A stretch of DNA of 20,693 bases from RGIG9041 sp045593905 (GCA_045593905.1 JAZNXL010000053.1:1-20693); one strand, 5' to 3'. Counted from the first letter of the stretch, positions 14,093-20,317 are shown. Made by a program: numbers and translations. The notes: generated from the letters alone by a model not told the origin.

Positions 14093-14509
14093 TTAGCAAA
14101 TAGAGTCCATTTTTTCAATAAGTGGTTTAAAGTAATCGGTTTCAACAGTGCATATTATTTGTGTTTCCCTGTCTTTATTCCACCTAGCGAGTGAATTACT
14201 TAACTCAACCCAATAAAATTCTCCGTTTTCTAATGTTACTTTAATTGCATAAGTAGTGCAGCCTATTTTCATATCGTCTTCTTTTTTGCTCACGATATTG
14301 GCATCGGTTATATATTCTACAAGTTTTTTAATATCTTTTTCATCGGTGATTGTATAACAATTCAATTCTCTATCCAAGGTAATTTCTTTTATATCCTTAT
14401 CTACCCAGTCAAAAGTAAGCTTTTCATATTTTGGCTTGGAACAACCCGAAATTAATAAAGCGGATAAAGCAATAATAAGAGCAAATGCGGTAAATCTTAA
14501 TTTTTTCAT
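14093..14509 (-). CDS. Putative lipoprotein, paralogue 2 (C-terminus altered)
   Basis: A 138-residue copy of the neighbouring lipoprotein with the same signal peptide and lipobox (LLISGC, cysteine 23). It lacks the linker of about 20 residues after the cysteine. The domain is conserved (YEKLTFDWVDKDIKEITL, TTYAIKVTLENGEFYWVEL, ETDYFKPLIEKM). Near the end a one-base deletion relative to paralogue 1 shifts the frame, so it stops as MDSIC instead of GSDLLRVY. The DNA beyond the stop still resembles the paralogue's last codons. The start is the ATG at 14509, after AAAGGAG; an upstream start at 14545 precedes the signal peptide and lies by the attenuator hairpin. Probably still functional, since only the tail is lost. 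Confidence 0.75.
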   Translation of the reverse strand: MKKLRFTAFALIIALSALLISGCSKPKYEKLTFDWVDKDIKEITLDRELNCYTITDEKDIKKLVEYITDANIVSKKEDDMKIGCTTYAIKVTLENGEFYWVELSNSLARWNKDRETQIICTVETDYFKPLIEKMDSIC

Positions 14510-14533
14510 TGTATTGCTCCTTTCGTAATAAAT

Positions 14534-14612
14534 AAAAAAGCACAATTACCATAAGTTTAATGGTTCTTGTGCGATTAATAGCATTATTAAAAATCATTTT
14601 TCAAGAACCATA
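14534..14612 (-). promoter_or_regulatory. Putative transcription attenuator in the lipoprotein leader
   Basis: On the minus strand a terminator-like hairpin lies 25 bases before the lipoprotein gene. GCACAA...ACCAT (14572-14560) pairs with ATGGT...TTGTGC and is followed by TTTTTT (14539-14534). Upstream in the same leader, ATGGTTCTTG (14611-14602) is perfectly complementary to CAAGAACCAT (14569-14560), the 5' arm of that hairpin. The two pairings exclude each other, which is the layout of a terminator/antiterminator switch. The signal is unknown. Confidence 0.5.
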
Positions 14613-14664
14613 TCAAAAATTTCACTTCATTTTAAACACCCCGTTTCTAATTTTTTACAGTTTT

Positions 14665-14693
14665 ATTGTATCATATATACAGTTAAATGTAAA
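14665..14693 (-). promoter_or_regulatory. Promoter of the lipoprotein pair
   Basis: On the minus strand TTTACA (14693-14688), a 17-base spacer and TACAAT (14670-14665). Transcription from here would produce a leader of about 150 bases holding the putative attenuator. Confidence 0.6.
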
Positions 14694-14840
14694 TAGTGTT
14701 AATTATTTTTGTGCATTTAAACAATACAATGTATTGAATTTGGTAAAAAGAAAAACAATTTTTGTAGTTAATTACAAATCGTGAACTAAAAATGAACAAA
14801 AATACAGCAAGAGCTTGTATGGGAGGGCGCCGAAATTTAG
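14694..14840. other. AT-rich gene-free stretch
   Basis: Part of a gap of more than 450 bases without a coding gene (14510-14975). I see no convincing ORF, RNA gene or promoter here beyond the lipoprotein promoter that borders it. A short plus-strand ORF crossing 14560-14784 has no ribosome site and overlaps the attenuator. Confidence 0.5.
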
Positions 14841-14876
14841 GTAATATGTAATAGTGAAGAGTGAATAAGTGCGGTT

Positions 14877-14903
14877 AAAACTCGGCTAAAAGCCGAGTTT
14901 TTT
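14877..14903 (+). terminator. Terminator-like hairpin (bidirectional shape)
   Basis: AAAACTCGGCT (14877-14887) pairs with AGCCGAGTTTT around AAA, followed by T to 14903. There is no plus-strand gene just upstream, so it may act on the minus strand as a second stop for the feo operon. Confidence 0.6.
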
Positions 14904-14908
14904 AAATT

Positions 14909-14936
14909 AAAAGGAACACAACTTTTGTTGTGTTCC
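14909..14936 (-). terminator. Terminator of the feo operon
   Basis: On the minus strand GGAACACAAC pairs perfectly with GTTGTGTTCC around AAAA, followed by TTTTAATTT. It lies about 40 bases after the last feo gene. Confidence 0.75.
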
Positions 14937-14975
14937 CTCAATACTTTTTCACTATTACTTATTACTTTTTACTTT

Positions 14976-15107
14976 TTATTTTTTACACTGTGAGCAGTTG
15001 CCGTTGCAGCCAATACATTTTTGACCGCGTTTTTTGGCCTTGTAAATATAACCGCCTGCAAGGGCGAGTATTACAACCACAACCGCTATTATAATAATAT
15101 TCTCCAT
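14976..15107 (-). CDS. FeoB-associated Cys-rich membrane peptide
   Basis: A 43-residue peptide with one N-terminal membrane helix (ENIIIIAVVVVILALAGGYI, residues 2-21), a basic stretch KAKKRGQK, and a cysteine cluster CIGCNGNCSQC (31-41). It matches the FeoB-associated Cys-rich membrane protein family found next to feoB in Clostridia, thought to assist ferrous iron transfer at the membrane. The start ATG lies one base after the feoB stop (TAA-A-ATG), with AAAAGGT in the end of feoB as ribosome site. The four cysteines could bind iron directly; this is inference. Confidence 0.9.
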   Translation of the reverse strand: MENIIIIAVVVVILALAGGYIYKAKKRGQKCIGCNGNCSQCKK

Positions 15108-15108
15108 T

Positions 15109-17067
15109 TTATTTTACCTTTTTAGCTTTTATTGACAGGTAAACGAGTATTGCTGCAAATGAGAGCACCGCAATAAGTCCGCCTAAAAAGCCGTTACCTA
15201 CGTGGCCTTCGGTAATAAGTGTGCCGATTTGGTAAACAAGGTAGCCTACGCTAAAGCCGACACCGAACTGAAAGCCGATTGCGCCCCAGGTCCATTTTGC
15301 GCTTTTCATTTCGGCGCTCATAGCACCAATTGCCGCAAAGCAAGGGGGTGTGAACAGGTTAAACATAAGGTAGGCAAGTGCCGCTACAGCGCCAATGCCC
15401 ATAGTCTCGGCAACCTGTGATGCGCCGCCTGTAAGTGTAAGCTCGTCAACGTTAATAAAGTTGGTAATTGAAAAGCAAACGGCGAGTGTGCCAACAACAT
15501 TTTCTTTTGCAATAAAGCCTGTGATTGCGGCGGCGGCAAGCTGCCACGAAAGTATTCCGACAACAGGCACCAAAAGGTATGCAAACGGATGCGCAATTAA
15601 AGCAAGTATTGAGCTGTTAGCATCTTTTGCAACGCCAAGTGTTATATCAAAGGTCTGCATAAGCTGTACGGCGGTGTTACAAACAAGAATGATTGTTGCC
15701 GCTTTTACAATATATGCCCAGCCGCGCTGACACATTGACATAAACGCGTTATAAAGGCTTGGCTTTTTGTACTCAGGAAGCTCAATAATAAAGTACGATT
15801 TTTTGGCATTAAAGCCTGTCACCTTATTTATAATGAGCGCGCCGAAAAAGATAATCACTATACCTGCAAAGTACATAAGTGTACCAACCCACGATGCGTC
15901 TTTAAAGAACGCACCTGCAAAAAGCGCAATAACGGGGAGCTTTGCTCCGCACGGCATAAAGGGTGCAAGCATTGCGGTAGCTCTGCGCTCACGCTCGTTT
16001 TTGATTGTACGGCTTGCCATAACACCGGGGACTGCACAGCCTGTTGTTATTACAAACGGAATAACCGATTTACCCGAAAGGCCAACCTTTTTAAATATGG
16101 GGACAAGCACAACCGAAACACGCGCCATATATCCGCAGTCCTCGAGCAGTGCAATTAAAAAGTACATTACCATTACAAGCGGTAAAAAGCCGATTACGGC
16201 AATAACACCGCCAATGATACCGTCAACAAGCAGTGATGATAAAAACGGGTTTGCGTTTTGTAAAAGCTCGCCTATATATCCCTGAAAAGCTTCAAGCCAG
16301 CCAACAAGTGTATCGGCAAGCCAAGGTCCTACCCACGCCTGCGAAATCTGGAACACCAAAAACATAACCAGCGCAAAAATGGGAATACCTACCCACTTGT
16401 TTGTGATAATGGCGTCGATTTTGTCGTCAATACTCTTGTCGCGCGTTAAAACCTTGCGTTTTTCAACCTTTTTTACCACCGACTTTACAAACTCAAACCT
16501 GCGTCTGTCGGCAGCCTGAACTGATTTTTTGCTTGTAACGTTAACCTCGCCCTCGCAAAACGGTGCGCTCTGGGTTTTGCCGGCAACCGCCATCGCACTG
16601 TTAATAACTGCGTCAAGGCCGTCGGCGCTTGTTGATACCGTTTCAATTACAGGGCAACCGAGCGCCTTTGAAAGCTCATCAACGTTGATTTTTGTCTTTT
16701 TGCGCTTGTTAACGTCGGTTTTGTTAAGCGCTACCACCATCGGTACGCCGAGCTCTAAAAGCTGAGTTGTAAAAAACAGGCTACGGCTTAGGTTTGTAGC
16801 GTCAACAATGTTAATTATAACGTCGGGGTTTTCGTTTGTTATGTAGTCACGCGTAATACTTTCTTCGCTTGTAAACGGCGACATTGAATAAGCGCCGGGA
16901 AGGTCAACTATTACCGCATCGCCGGCATTAAAGCCACGCTTAACTCCGTGTTCCTTTTTCTCTACAGTAACGCCTGCCCAGTTACCAACCTTTTCGTTGG
17001 CGCCTGTAAGCGCGTTATACATTGTGGTTTTACCACTGTTGGGGTTTCCCGCAAGGGCAATTTTCAT
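15109..17067 (-). CDS. feoB: Ferrous iron transport protein B
   Basis: FeoB is the inner-membrane Fe(II) transporter with a cytosolic GTPase. The G domain is complete: G1 GNPNSGKT (7-14), G2 threonine T34 in GNWAGVTVEKKEG-like context, G3 DLPG (55-58), G4 NKTD (115-118) and a G5-like TSA. A helical spacer domain follows, then the two Gate regions with multiple membrane helices, including the conserved CGYMARVSVV and FMPCGAKLPVIALF with its cysteine, and a second FTPPCFAAIG. Length 652 is toward the short end for the family. The start ATG has a strong GGAGGAG just upstream, and a palindromic operator-like box at 17091-17109 precedes it. Confidence 0.97.
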   Translation of the reverse strand: MKIALAGNPNSGKTTMYNALTGANEKVGNWAGVTVEKKEHGVKRGFNAGDAVIVDLPGAYSMSPFTSEESITRDYITNENPDVIINIVDATNLSRSLFFTTQLLELGVPMVVALNKTDVNKRKKTKINVDELSKALGCPVIETVSTSADGLDAVINSAMAVAGKTQSAPFCEGEVNVTSKKSVQAADRRRFEFVKSVVKKVEKRKVLTRDKSIDDKIDAIITNKWVGIPIFALVMFLVFQISQAWVGPWLADTLVGWLEAFQGYIGELLQNANPFLSSLLVDGIIGGVIAVIGFLPLVMVMYFLIALLEDCGYMARVSVVLVPIFKKVGLSGKSVIPFVITTGCAVPGVMASRTIKNERERRATAMLAPFMPCGAKLPVIALFAGAFFKDASWVGTLMYFAGIVIIFFGALIINKVTGFNAKKSYFIIELPEYKKPSLYNAFMSMCQRGWAYIVKAATIILVCNTAVQLMQTFDITLGVAKDANSSILALIAHPFAYLLVPVVGILSWQLAAAAITGFIAKENVVGTLAVCFSITNFINVDELTLTGGASQVAETMGIGAVAALAYLMFNLFTPPCFAAIGAMSAEMKSAKWTWGAIGFQFGVGFSVGYLVYQIGTLITEGHVGNGFLGGLIAVLSFAAILVYLSIKAKKVK

Positions 17068-17090
17068 TCTCTCTCCTCCTCGGTTAGCAA

Positions 17091-17109
17091 CCGCTAACCA
17101 TTTATGTAA
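17091..17109. promoter_or_regulatory. DtxR-type operator candidate, site 2 (before feoB)
   Basis: GGTTAGC (17092-17098) and GCTAACC (17103-17109) form a palindrome around AACC. The box matches site 1 at 17351-17370 in 17 of 18 core bases. It lies between feoA and feoB, directly upstream of the feoB ribosome site. The half site TTAGC resembles the DtxR/IdeR consensus half TTAGG. Confidence 0.65.
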
Positions 17110-17116
17110 AAAATTT

Positions 17117-17332
17117 TTATTCTACTATTATTGCAGCAGCAAGGTTTTTGTCAATATTGTATCTTGCGTCTTTGATTGACACGGTACATCCGCTTTTTTG
17201 ACGGGCAACAACGGTTATAGGCTCACCGCTGTAGCAACCAAGCGAAAACAAAAACGCCTCAAGCTCTTCATCGCCCGACTTTATGGTTTTTACTATATAC
17301 TCTTTTAACTCTTGTACCTGATTTAAGTTCAT
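17117..17332 (-). CDS. feoA: Ferrous iron transport protein A
   Basis: FeoA is a small cytosolic SH3-like protein that supports FeoB. The 71 residues include the typical turn LFSLGCYSGEPITVV (about 28-42) followed by SGCTVSIKDARYNIDKNLAAAIIVE, the usual FeoA C-terminal strand and helix pattern. The start is the ATG at 17332, with AGAGGT upstream. It is the first gene of the feo operon, 49 bases ahead of feoB, and its promoter overlaps a palindromic operator candidate. Confidence 0.93.
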   Translation of the reverse strand: MNLNQVQELKEYIVKTIKSGDEELEAFLFSLGCYSGEPITVVARQKSGCTVSIKDARYNIDKNLAAAIIVE

Positions 17333-17350
17333 ATATATACCTCTTTTTTG

Positions 17351-17370
17351 CGGTTAGCCACCGCTAACTG
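17351..17370. promoter_or_regulatory. DtxR-type operator candidate, site 1 (feoA promoter)
   Basis: CGGTTAGC (17351-17358) and GCTAACTG (17363-17370) form a palindrome around CACC. The box covers the expected transcription start downstream of the -10 at 17376-17381. A regulator bound here would block feoA transcription, fitting iron-dependent repression by the adjacent DtxR-family gene. Confidence 0.7.
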
Positions 17371-17375
17371 TAAAC

Positions 17376-17404
17376 ATTATAAACCTCGAAAAAGCATTTG
17401 TCAA
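17376..17404 (-). promoter_or_regulatory. Promoter of the feo operon
   Basis: A perfect consensus on the minus strand: TTGACA (17404-17399), 17-base spacer, TATAAT (17381-17376). Confidence 0.9.
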
Positions 17405-17431
17405 TAACTTTTTTAACAAAATTTTCTTGTC

Positions 17432-17460
17432 TTGAAAAAAGTTGTTTTATATGTTAATAT
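17432..17460 (+). promoter_or_regulatory. Promoter of the DtxR-family regulator
   Basis: TTGAAA (17432-17437), a 17-base spacer and TAATAT (17455-17460), about 25 bases before the start codon. It diverges from the feo promoter and has no copy of the palindromic box downstream. Confidence 0.6.
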
Positions 17461-17482
17461 GTTTAAAACGGAGGTGTTAAAA

Positions 17483-17842
17483 ATGGCGTTGCAAGAATCA
17501 GGCGAAATGTATATTGAGTCAATCTATGTGCTGTCACAAAGCGGCGACAAGGTGCGCTCTATTGATATATGCAAAAAGCTGGGGTATTCAAAGCCGTCGG
17601 TATCGCGTGCGGTAGGGCTTTTAAAGCAGGGCGGATATATTTTAGTTGACGGCGACGGGTTTATAACACTTACAAGCCACGGTCACGAGATTGCTCAAAA
17701 AATTTACGAACGGCACCGTGTTTTAACCGACTTTTTGGTAAGACTCGGCGTTGACGAAAAAACCGCATCAGAAGATGCCTGTAAAATGGAGCACGTTATA
17801 TCTGACGTTACACTTAATGCAATTAAGAATCATATAAAATAA
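17483..17842 (+). CDS. DtxR/IdeR-family metal-dependent repressor
   Basis: A 119-residue metalloregulator made of an N-terminal winged helix (recognition helix in SKPSVSRAVGLLKQGGYILV, about 36-55) and the helical metal-binding and dimerisation domain; the C-terminal SH3 domain of DtxR is absent, as in MntR. Residues lining up with the DtxR primary iron site are M9, C100, E103 and H104 (motif DACKMEHVISD). The cysteine at that position favours iron over manganese sensing. H78 corresponds to the ancillary site. The start is the ATG at 17483, after ACGGAGGT; an earlier TTG at 17432 falls on the promoter. Its position opposite feoA and the two nearby palindromes make it the likely feo repressor. 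Confidence 0.9.
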   Translation: MALQESGEMYIESIYVLSQSGDKVRSIDICKKLGYSKPSVSRAVGLLKQGGYILVDGDGFITLTSHGHEIAQKIYERHRVLTDFLVRLGVDEKTASEDACKMEHVISDVTLNAIKNHIK

Positions 17843-17868
17843 AAAACCACCCGTATGGGTGGTTTTTT
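17841..17868 (+). terminator. Terminator of the DtxR-family gene
   Basis: AAAAAACCACCC pairs with GGGTGGTTTTTT around GTAT. The same 28 bases recur exactly at 18188-18215. Confidence 0.9.
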
Positions 17869-17871
17869 CAA

Positions 17872-17975
17872 TGAACTGCTAAAGCAGTTCAATTAATGGC
17901 GCAAGCCAATTCATTGAGCGAAAGCGAAAATTCATGATGCGAAGCATCAATTCATTTAATTATTTGCCTTTGGCA
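17872..17975. repeat. Mini-hairpin array 2 (about 20-base period)
   Basis: The same architecture as 13363-13528 with different stems: TGAACTGC-TAAA-GCAGTTCA (17872-17891), TGGC-GCAA-GCCA (17897-17908), an imperfect GC-GAAA-GC unit (17918-17925), TGATGC-GAA-GCATCA (17935-17949) and TGCC-TTT-GGCA (17965-17975). The linkers are ATTCAT at 17909, 17930 and 17950, spaced 21 and 20 bases, all in one orientation. No gene or promoter is visible. The gap 17843-18218 holds this array, the element at 18009-18180 and the two identical terminators. Confidence 0.7.
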
Positions 17976-18008
17976 CACATCAAATACTACATAACCACTG
18001 TGGCTTTT

Positions 18009-18180
18009 GACGGAGAAAGAGGGATTTGCCGTGTGCCTTTGGCACACTGACTGCTCGTCGACCCAAATGCTGCGCATTTCGGTACCCGACTTCACACCAG
18101 CCTCCTACAAAACAGTTCCCCGAACTGTTTTGCTAAACGGAGTCTGCCCTCACGGGTTCAAATCACCTCTTTCGTAGCCA
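18009..18180. repeat. Palindromic element with tRNA-Ser-like ends
   Basis: The left end CGGAGAAAGAGGGATTTG (18011-18028) is identical to 18 bases of the 3' end of the adjacent tRNA-Ser(GCU) (18222-18239). The right end (18153-18180) is an inverted, diverged copy: GGGTTCAAATC, CTCTTTCG and a terminal GCCA. The two ends can pair as a long imperfect stem. The interior holds hairpins GTGTGCC-TTT-GGCACAC (18031-18047), AAATGC-TGC-GCATTT and AAAACAGTT-CCCCG-AACTGTTTT. TTTTGCTAAACGG (18128-18140) resembles a Ser(GCU) anticodon loop on the plus strand, so part of it may be a decayed tRNA-Ser in inverted orientation. Confidence 0.5.
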
Positions 18181-18187
18181 AACAAAC

Positions 18188-18215
18188 AAAAAACCACCCG
18201 TATGGGTGGTTTTTT
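18188..18215 (-). terminator. Terminator of tRNA-Ser(GCU), duplicate of 17841-17868
   Basis: Exactly the same 28-base hairpin as the one after the DtxR gene, here extended by CAAAC and GTTTG on its two sides. On the minus strand it follows the tRNA CCA by 3 bases. Confidence 0.85.
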
Positions 18216-18218
18216 GTT

Positions 18219-18309
18219 TGGCGGAGAAAGAGGGATTTGAACCCTCGCGACGGTTACCCGCCCTACGCCCTTAGCAGGGGCGCCTCTTCGGCCTCTTGAG
18301 TATTTCTCC
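18219..18309 (-). tRNA. tRNA-Ser(GCU)
   Basis: A 91-base class II tRNA with encoded CCA (18221-18219). Acceptor strands GGAGAAA and TTTCTCC pair perfectly, the D-arm contains CTCAAGAGGCCGAAGAGG, the anticodon loop is CTGCTAA with anticodon GCT (18275-18273), the long variable arm has GGGCGGGTAACCGTC, and the T-arm is AGGGTTCAAATCCCT. A perfect promoter lies upstream at 18431-18459 and a terminator follows. Confidence 0.96.
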
Positions 18310-18430
18310 ACATTCCGAAGTATTTATTTAATTTGTGCTGTTTAATATCGTTTTTGCTTATTTAATAGAAGGCCGCCCCTTTGTGCTTTGCCTTTTATAA
18401 TGTGCTGACAAAAACGGTACAGCAAAGATT

Positions 18431-18459
18431 ATTATAATATGCCGCAGCGTTTTTGTCAA
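18431..18459 (-). promoter_or_regulatory. Promoter of tRNA-Ser(GCU)
   Basis: On the minus strand TTGACA (18459-18454), a 17-base spacer and TATAAT (18436-18431). The leader before the tRNA would be about 115 bases. The LCP gene ends just upstream without a clear terminator of its own. Confidence 0.85.
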
Positions 18460-18472
18460 CCTTATTTTAAGT

Positions 18473-19549
18473 TTATTTTGTTTGTTTTGGCTCTTCTAAG
18501 ATAAAGTCTTTAATAATATCGGTTGCTTTATCAAGGTCGTAAACGTAGTACCAAACGCCGTTTATTGTTTTACCGCCCTTGTCAATCTCTTTTGTGGGAA
18601 TACCCAGATTTTCTATAGTAATGTCTGAATAGTTTGCAACAGCCCAGGTGCCAAGCGAAAGAAGGTCGGCATTGGTAAGAGAGGTTGTACACTGCTCTAA
18701 AATTAAGCTGATAAGCCCCGAATACTTAACAGGGCTGAGTTCTTTTGCCTTTGCAAACATTGCAGTAATTACCCTGCGCTGACGTGCGCCACGCTCAACG
18801 TCGCCGCCTACGTAACGCTCACGCGAGTATGCAAGAGCCTGATTGCCTGTAAGTGTTTGAAGACCTGACGATGCAATCTTATCGCATTTTTGACCGTCGA
18901 TGTTCATATACTCAATCGTTTCGTTAATATGCCAACGCTCTGATTCTAAAATTTCAATATCAACACCGCCAAGGTAGTCGATAATTGAAGAAATTGCCCA
19001 GAAGTTTGCAGTTACATAATCGGTAACGTTAAGGTCAAATGTGTTATTGATTGTTTTAAGCGAAAGCGCCGCGCCGCCCGAAATATCTTTTTCTTTTTGC
19101 CAGCCGTATGCAAACGCGTGGTTTACCTTGTCCTTACCATAGCCCTCAATATCAACATAAGTATCGCGAGCGATTGAGGTAAGCTTAATTTTGGCGTTTG
19201 ACTTGTCGATAGTAAGTAACATTATAGCATCCGAACGGCTAATTTCGGTTTTTGAGCGCGAGTCGATACCGTAAAGCATAATATTTATAAGACCGCTGTC
19301 GCCATAAGTTTCTTCGGCCTCTGCCGAGATACCAAGATCCTCGTGGTTAAGATCGCCCCTGTCGAGCTTGCCGAGGAACACATTAAACACAGTTGTTGCA
19401 ACAATTGCAATTATTAGTATTGCCGAAACAAACGCGGTAAAAAACACCGCAAGCCATCTTTTAAGATTTTTATGTGACTTATAAAAATCTTTACTATATA
19501 TGTTGTGGTTTTTAAACCACTCGCCAATTTTATTTAAAAAACTTTTCAC
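18473..19549 (-). CDS. LytR-CpsA-Psr (LCP) family cell-wall ligase
   Basis: LCP proteins attach teichoic acids or capsule polymers to peptidoglycan on the outer face of the membrane. The 358 residues comprise a cytosolic basic N-terminus, one membrane helix (about 33-56, WLAVFFTAFVSAILIIAIVA), then the extracellular LCP domain. Core motifs are IMLYGIDSRS, SRSDAIMLLTID, TSIARDTYVDI, DKVNHAFAYG and YSRERYVGGDVERGARQRR, which supply the acidic and arginine residues that bind the polyprenyl pyrophosphate. The start is a GTG at 19549, the only codon fitting the conserved length, with AGTAGGGA upstream. A short spacer separates it from the three-gene operon, from whose promoter it may be read. Confidence 0.92.
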   Translation of the reverse strand: MKSFLNKIGEWFKNHNIYSKDFYKSHKNLKRWLAVFFTAFVSAILIIAIVATTVFNVFLGKLDRGDLNHEDLGISAEAEETYGDSGLINIMLYGIDSRSKTEISRSDAIMLLTIDKSNAKIKLTSIARDTYVDIEGYGKDKVNHAFAYGWQKEKDISGGAALSLKTINNTFDLNVTDYVTANFWAISSIIDYLGGVDIEILESERWHINETIEYMNIDGQKCDKIASSGLQTLTGNQALAYSRERYVGGDVERGARQRRVITAMFAKAKELSPVKYSGLISLILEQCTTSLTNADLLSLGTWAVANYSDITIENLGIPTKEIDKGGKTINGVWYYVYDLDKATDIIKDFILEEPKQTK

Positions 19550-19611
19550 CTATGTTCCCTACTCTTTTAAATTTTTTCTCATTATACATCACAAAATCAC
19601 TAAAGTCAATA

Positions 19612-19806
19612 TTATAGCAATATGTATATAAGCGCCGCAATTAGCGGTAAGTCGGGTTTGGTTTTATCGGTGAGCAATAAAAAAATAAGCCCCATAACAA
19701 GCAGCGTATCTTTGTTTATAGAACCCGTTGCTATATCGTGTTTAGGCGGCAGCATTGGTGGCGGAGTAGTCTTTTGCGACTCGTACAGTTGTCCGTCGGT
19801 TTTCAT
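19612..19806 (-). CDS. Small predicted membrane protein, unknown function
   Basis: A 64-residue protein with a polar, proline-rich N-terminus (KTTPPPMLPP) and two hydrophobic stretches near the C-terminus (TLLVMGLIFLLLT, about 34-46, and PLIAALIYILL, 54-64) separated by DKTKPDL. That could be a small hairpin membrane anchor. Its ATG overlaps the stop of the upstream gene as ATGA, strong evidence that it is translated. Short proteins with a DTLLxxxLxxLLL-like tail are familiar to me from Clostridia, but I cannot name the family or a role. Confidence 0.65.
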   Translation of the reverse strand: MKTDGQLYESQKTTPPPMLPPKHDIATGSINKDTLLVMGLIFLLLTDKTKPDLPLIAALIYILL

Positions 19807-20114
19807 AGTTTACCCCCTTTAAAAGCATCTACAAGCCAAAGCATTTTTAAAATATCTACCGCCTCGTCAACACGCCTTGCGCGTGCGGGCGACATATACG
19901 GTTTTAGGTCTTTTAAAAGCCGTGTGCGGTTATCGCCCTCGCCGCTGTTTAATTTTTTGACGGCGTTTGTAACCTTTAAAATTAGCGCAGGGTCAATACT
20001 ATCGGCTACCGCCTCGGGTTGTTGCTGAGGCAGTTGTCCCAGCAACGACTGAAGCTTTTGTGTAGTAGACGGGTCATCGAGTATACTCTTTAGCATATCC
20101 CCAAGCTCGTTCAT
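19803..20114 (-). CDS. Conserved-looking protein of unknown function (103 aa)
   Basis: A 103-residue soluble, probably helical protein. The N-terminal third (MNELGDMLKSILDDPSTTQK) is amphipathic, a glutamine-rich stretch (LPQQQPEA) follows, and the C-terminal half RTRLLKDLKPYMSPARARRVDEAVDILKMLWLVDA is basic and resembles the RLLxALRPYLSxxRRxRxDxAxxIL tail of small uncharacterised Clostridial proteins I have seen near similar genes. Start and stop overlap both neighbours (ATGA each side), so the three genes are one coupled unit. Confidence 0.7.
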   Translation of the reverse strand: MNELGDMLKSILDDPSTTQKLQSLLGQLPQQQPEAVADSIDPALILKVTNAVKKLNSGEGDNRTRLLKDLKPYMSPARARRVDEAVDILKMLWLVDAFKGGKL

Positions 20115-20317
20115 TTTAAAAGTTCCCCTATTTTCTTTTGCACCTCTTGGCTACTTACAAGCTGTGATAAAAGTGAGTCGAGCTGTTTTGTTTTTACCAT
20201 TTGCACAAGCTTTTGCTTTTGCTCGTCGGTAAGTGCGCTATCAAGCGAATCGAGCATTTCGTTTCGTTTGGTCTTATCCATTTTTTTAAGACTTGATAAA
20301 AGCGAATTTGTATCCAT
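20111..20317 (-). CDS. Small helical protein of unknown function (68 aa)
   Basis: First gene of the three-gene unit. The 68 residues are almost entirely helix-forming and charged (LLSSLKKMDKTKRNEMLDSL, then LTDEQKQKLVQMVKTKQLDS), with no cysteine, signal or membrane segment. The start is the ATG at 20317, with AGGAG 8 bases upstream; an in-frame GTG at 20326 lies inside that site. The stop overlaps the next ATG. A role in partnership with the two following genes is likely from coupling, but its nature is unknown. Confidence 0.7.
   Translation of the reverse strand: MDTNSLLSSLKKMDKTKRNEMLDSLDSALTDEQKQKLVQMVKTKQLDSLLSQLVSSQEVQKKIGELLK

Larger units (their letters stand above)
14841..14965. repeat. 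125-base element with 17-base terminal inverted repeats
   Basis: GTAATATGTAATAGTGA (14841-14857) is the inverse of TCACTATTACTTATTAC (14949-14965) with 16 of 17 bases matching. Inside are two strong hairpins (14877-14903 and 14913-14936). The element has no coding capacity and could be a small non-autonomous transposable element carrying terminators, or a repeated intergenic cassette. Confidence 0.5.

Noticed and set aside
14560..14784. 74-codon plus-strand ORF
   Set aside because: No ribosome site, an unusual AT-rich composition, and overlap with the lipoprotein promoter and attenuator.
15202..17179. Several 60-170 codon plus-strand ORFs
   Set aside because: All are antisense shadows of feoB, whose reading frame is intact and motif-complete.
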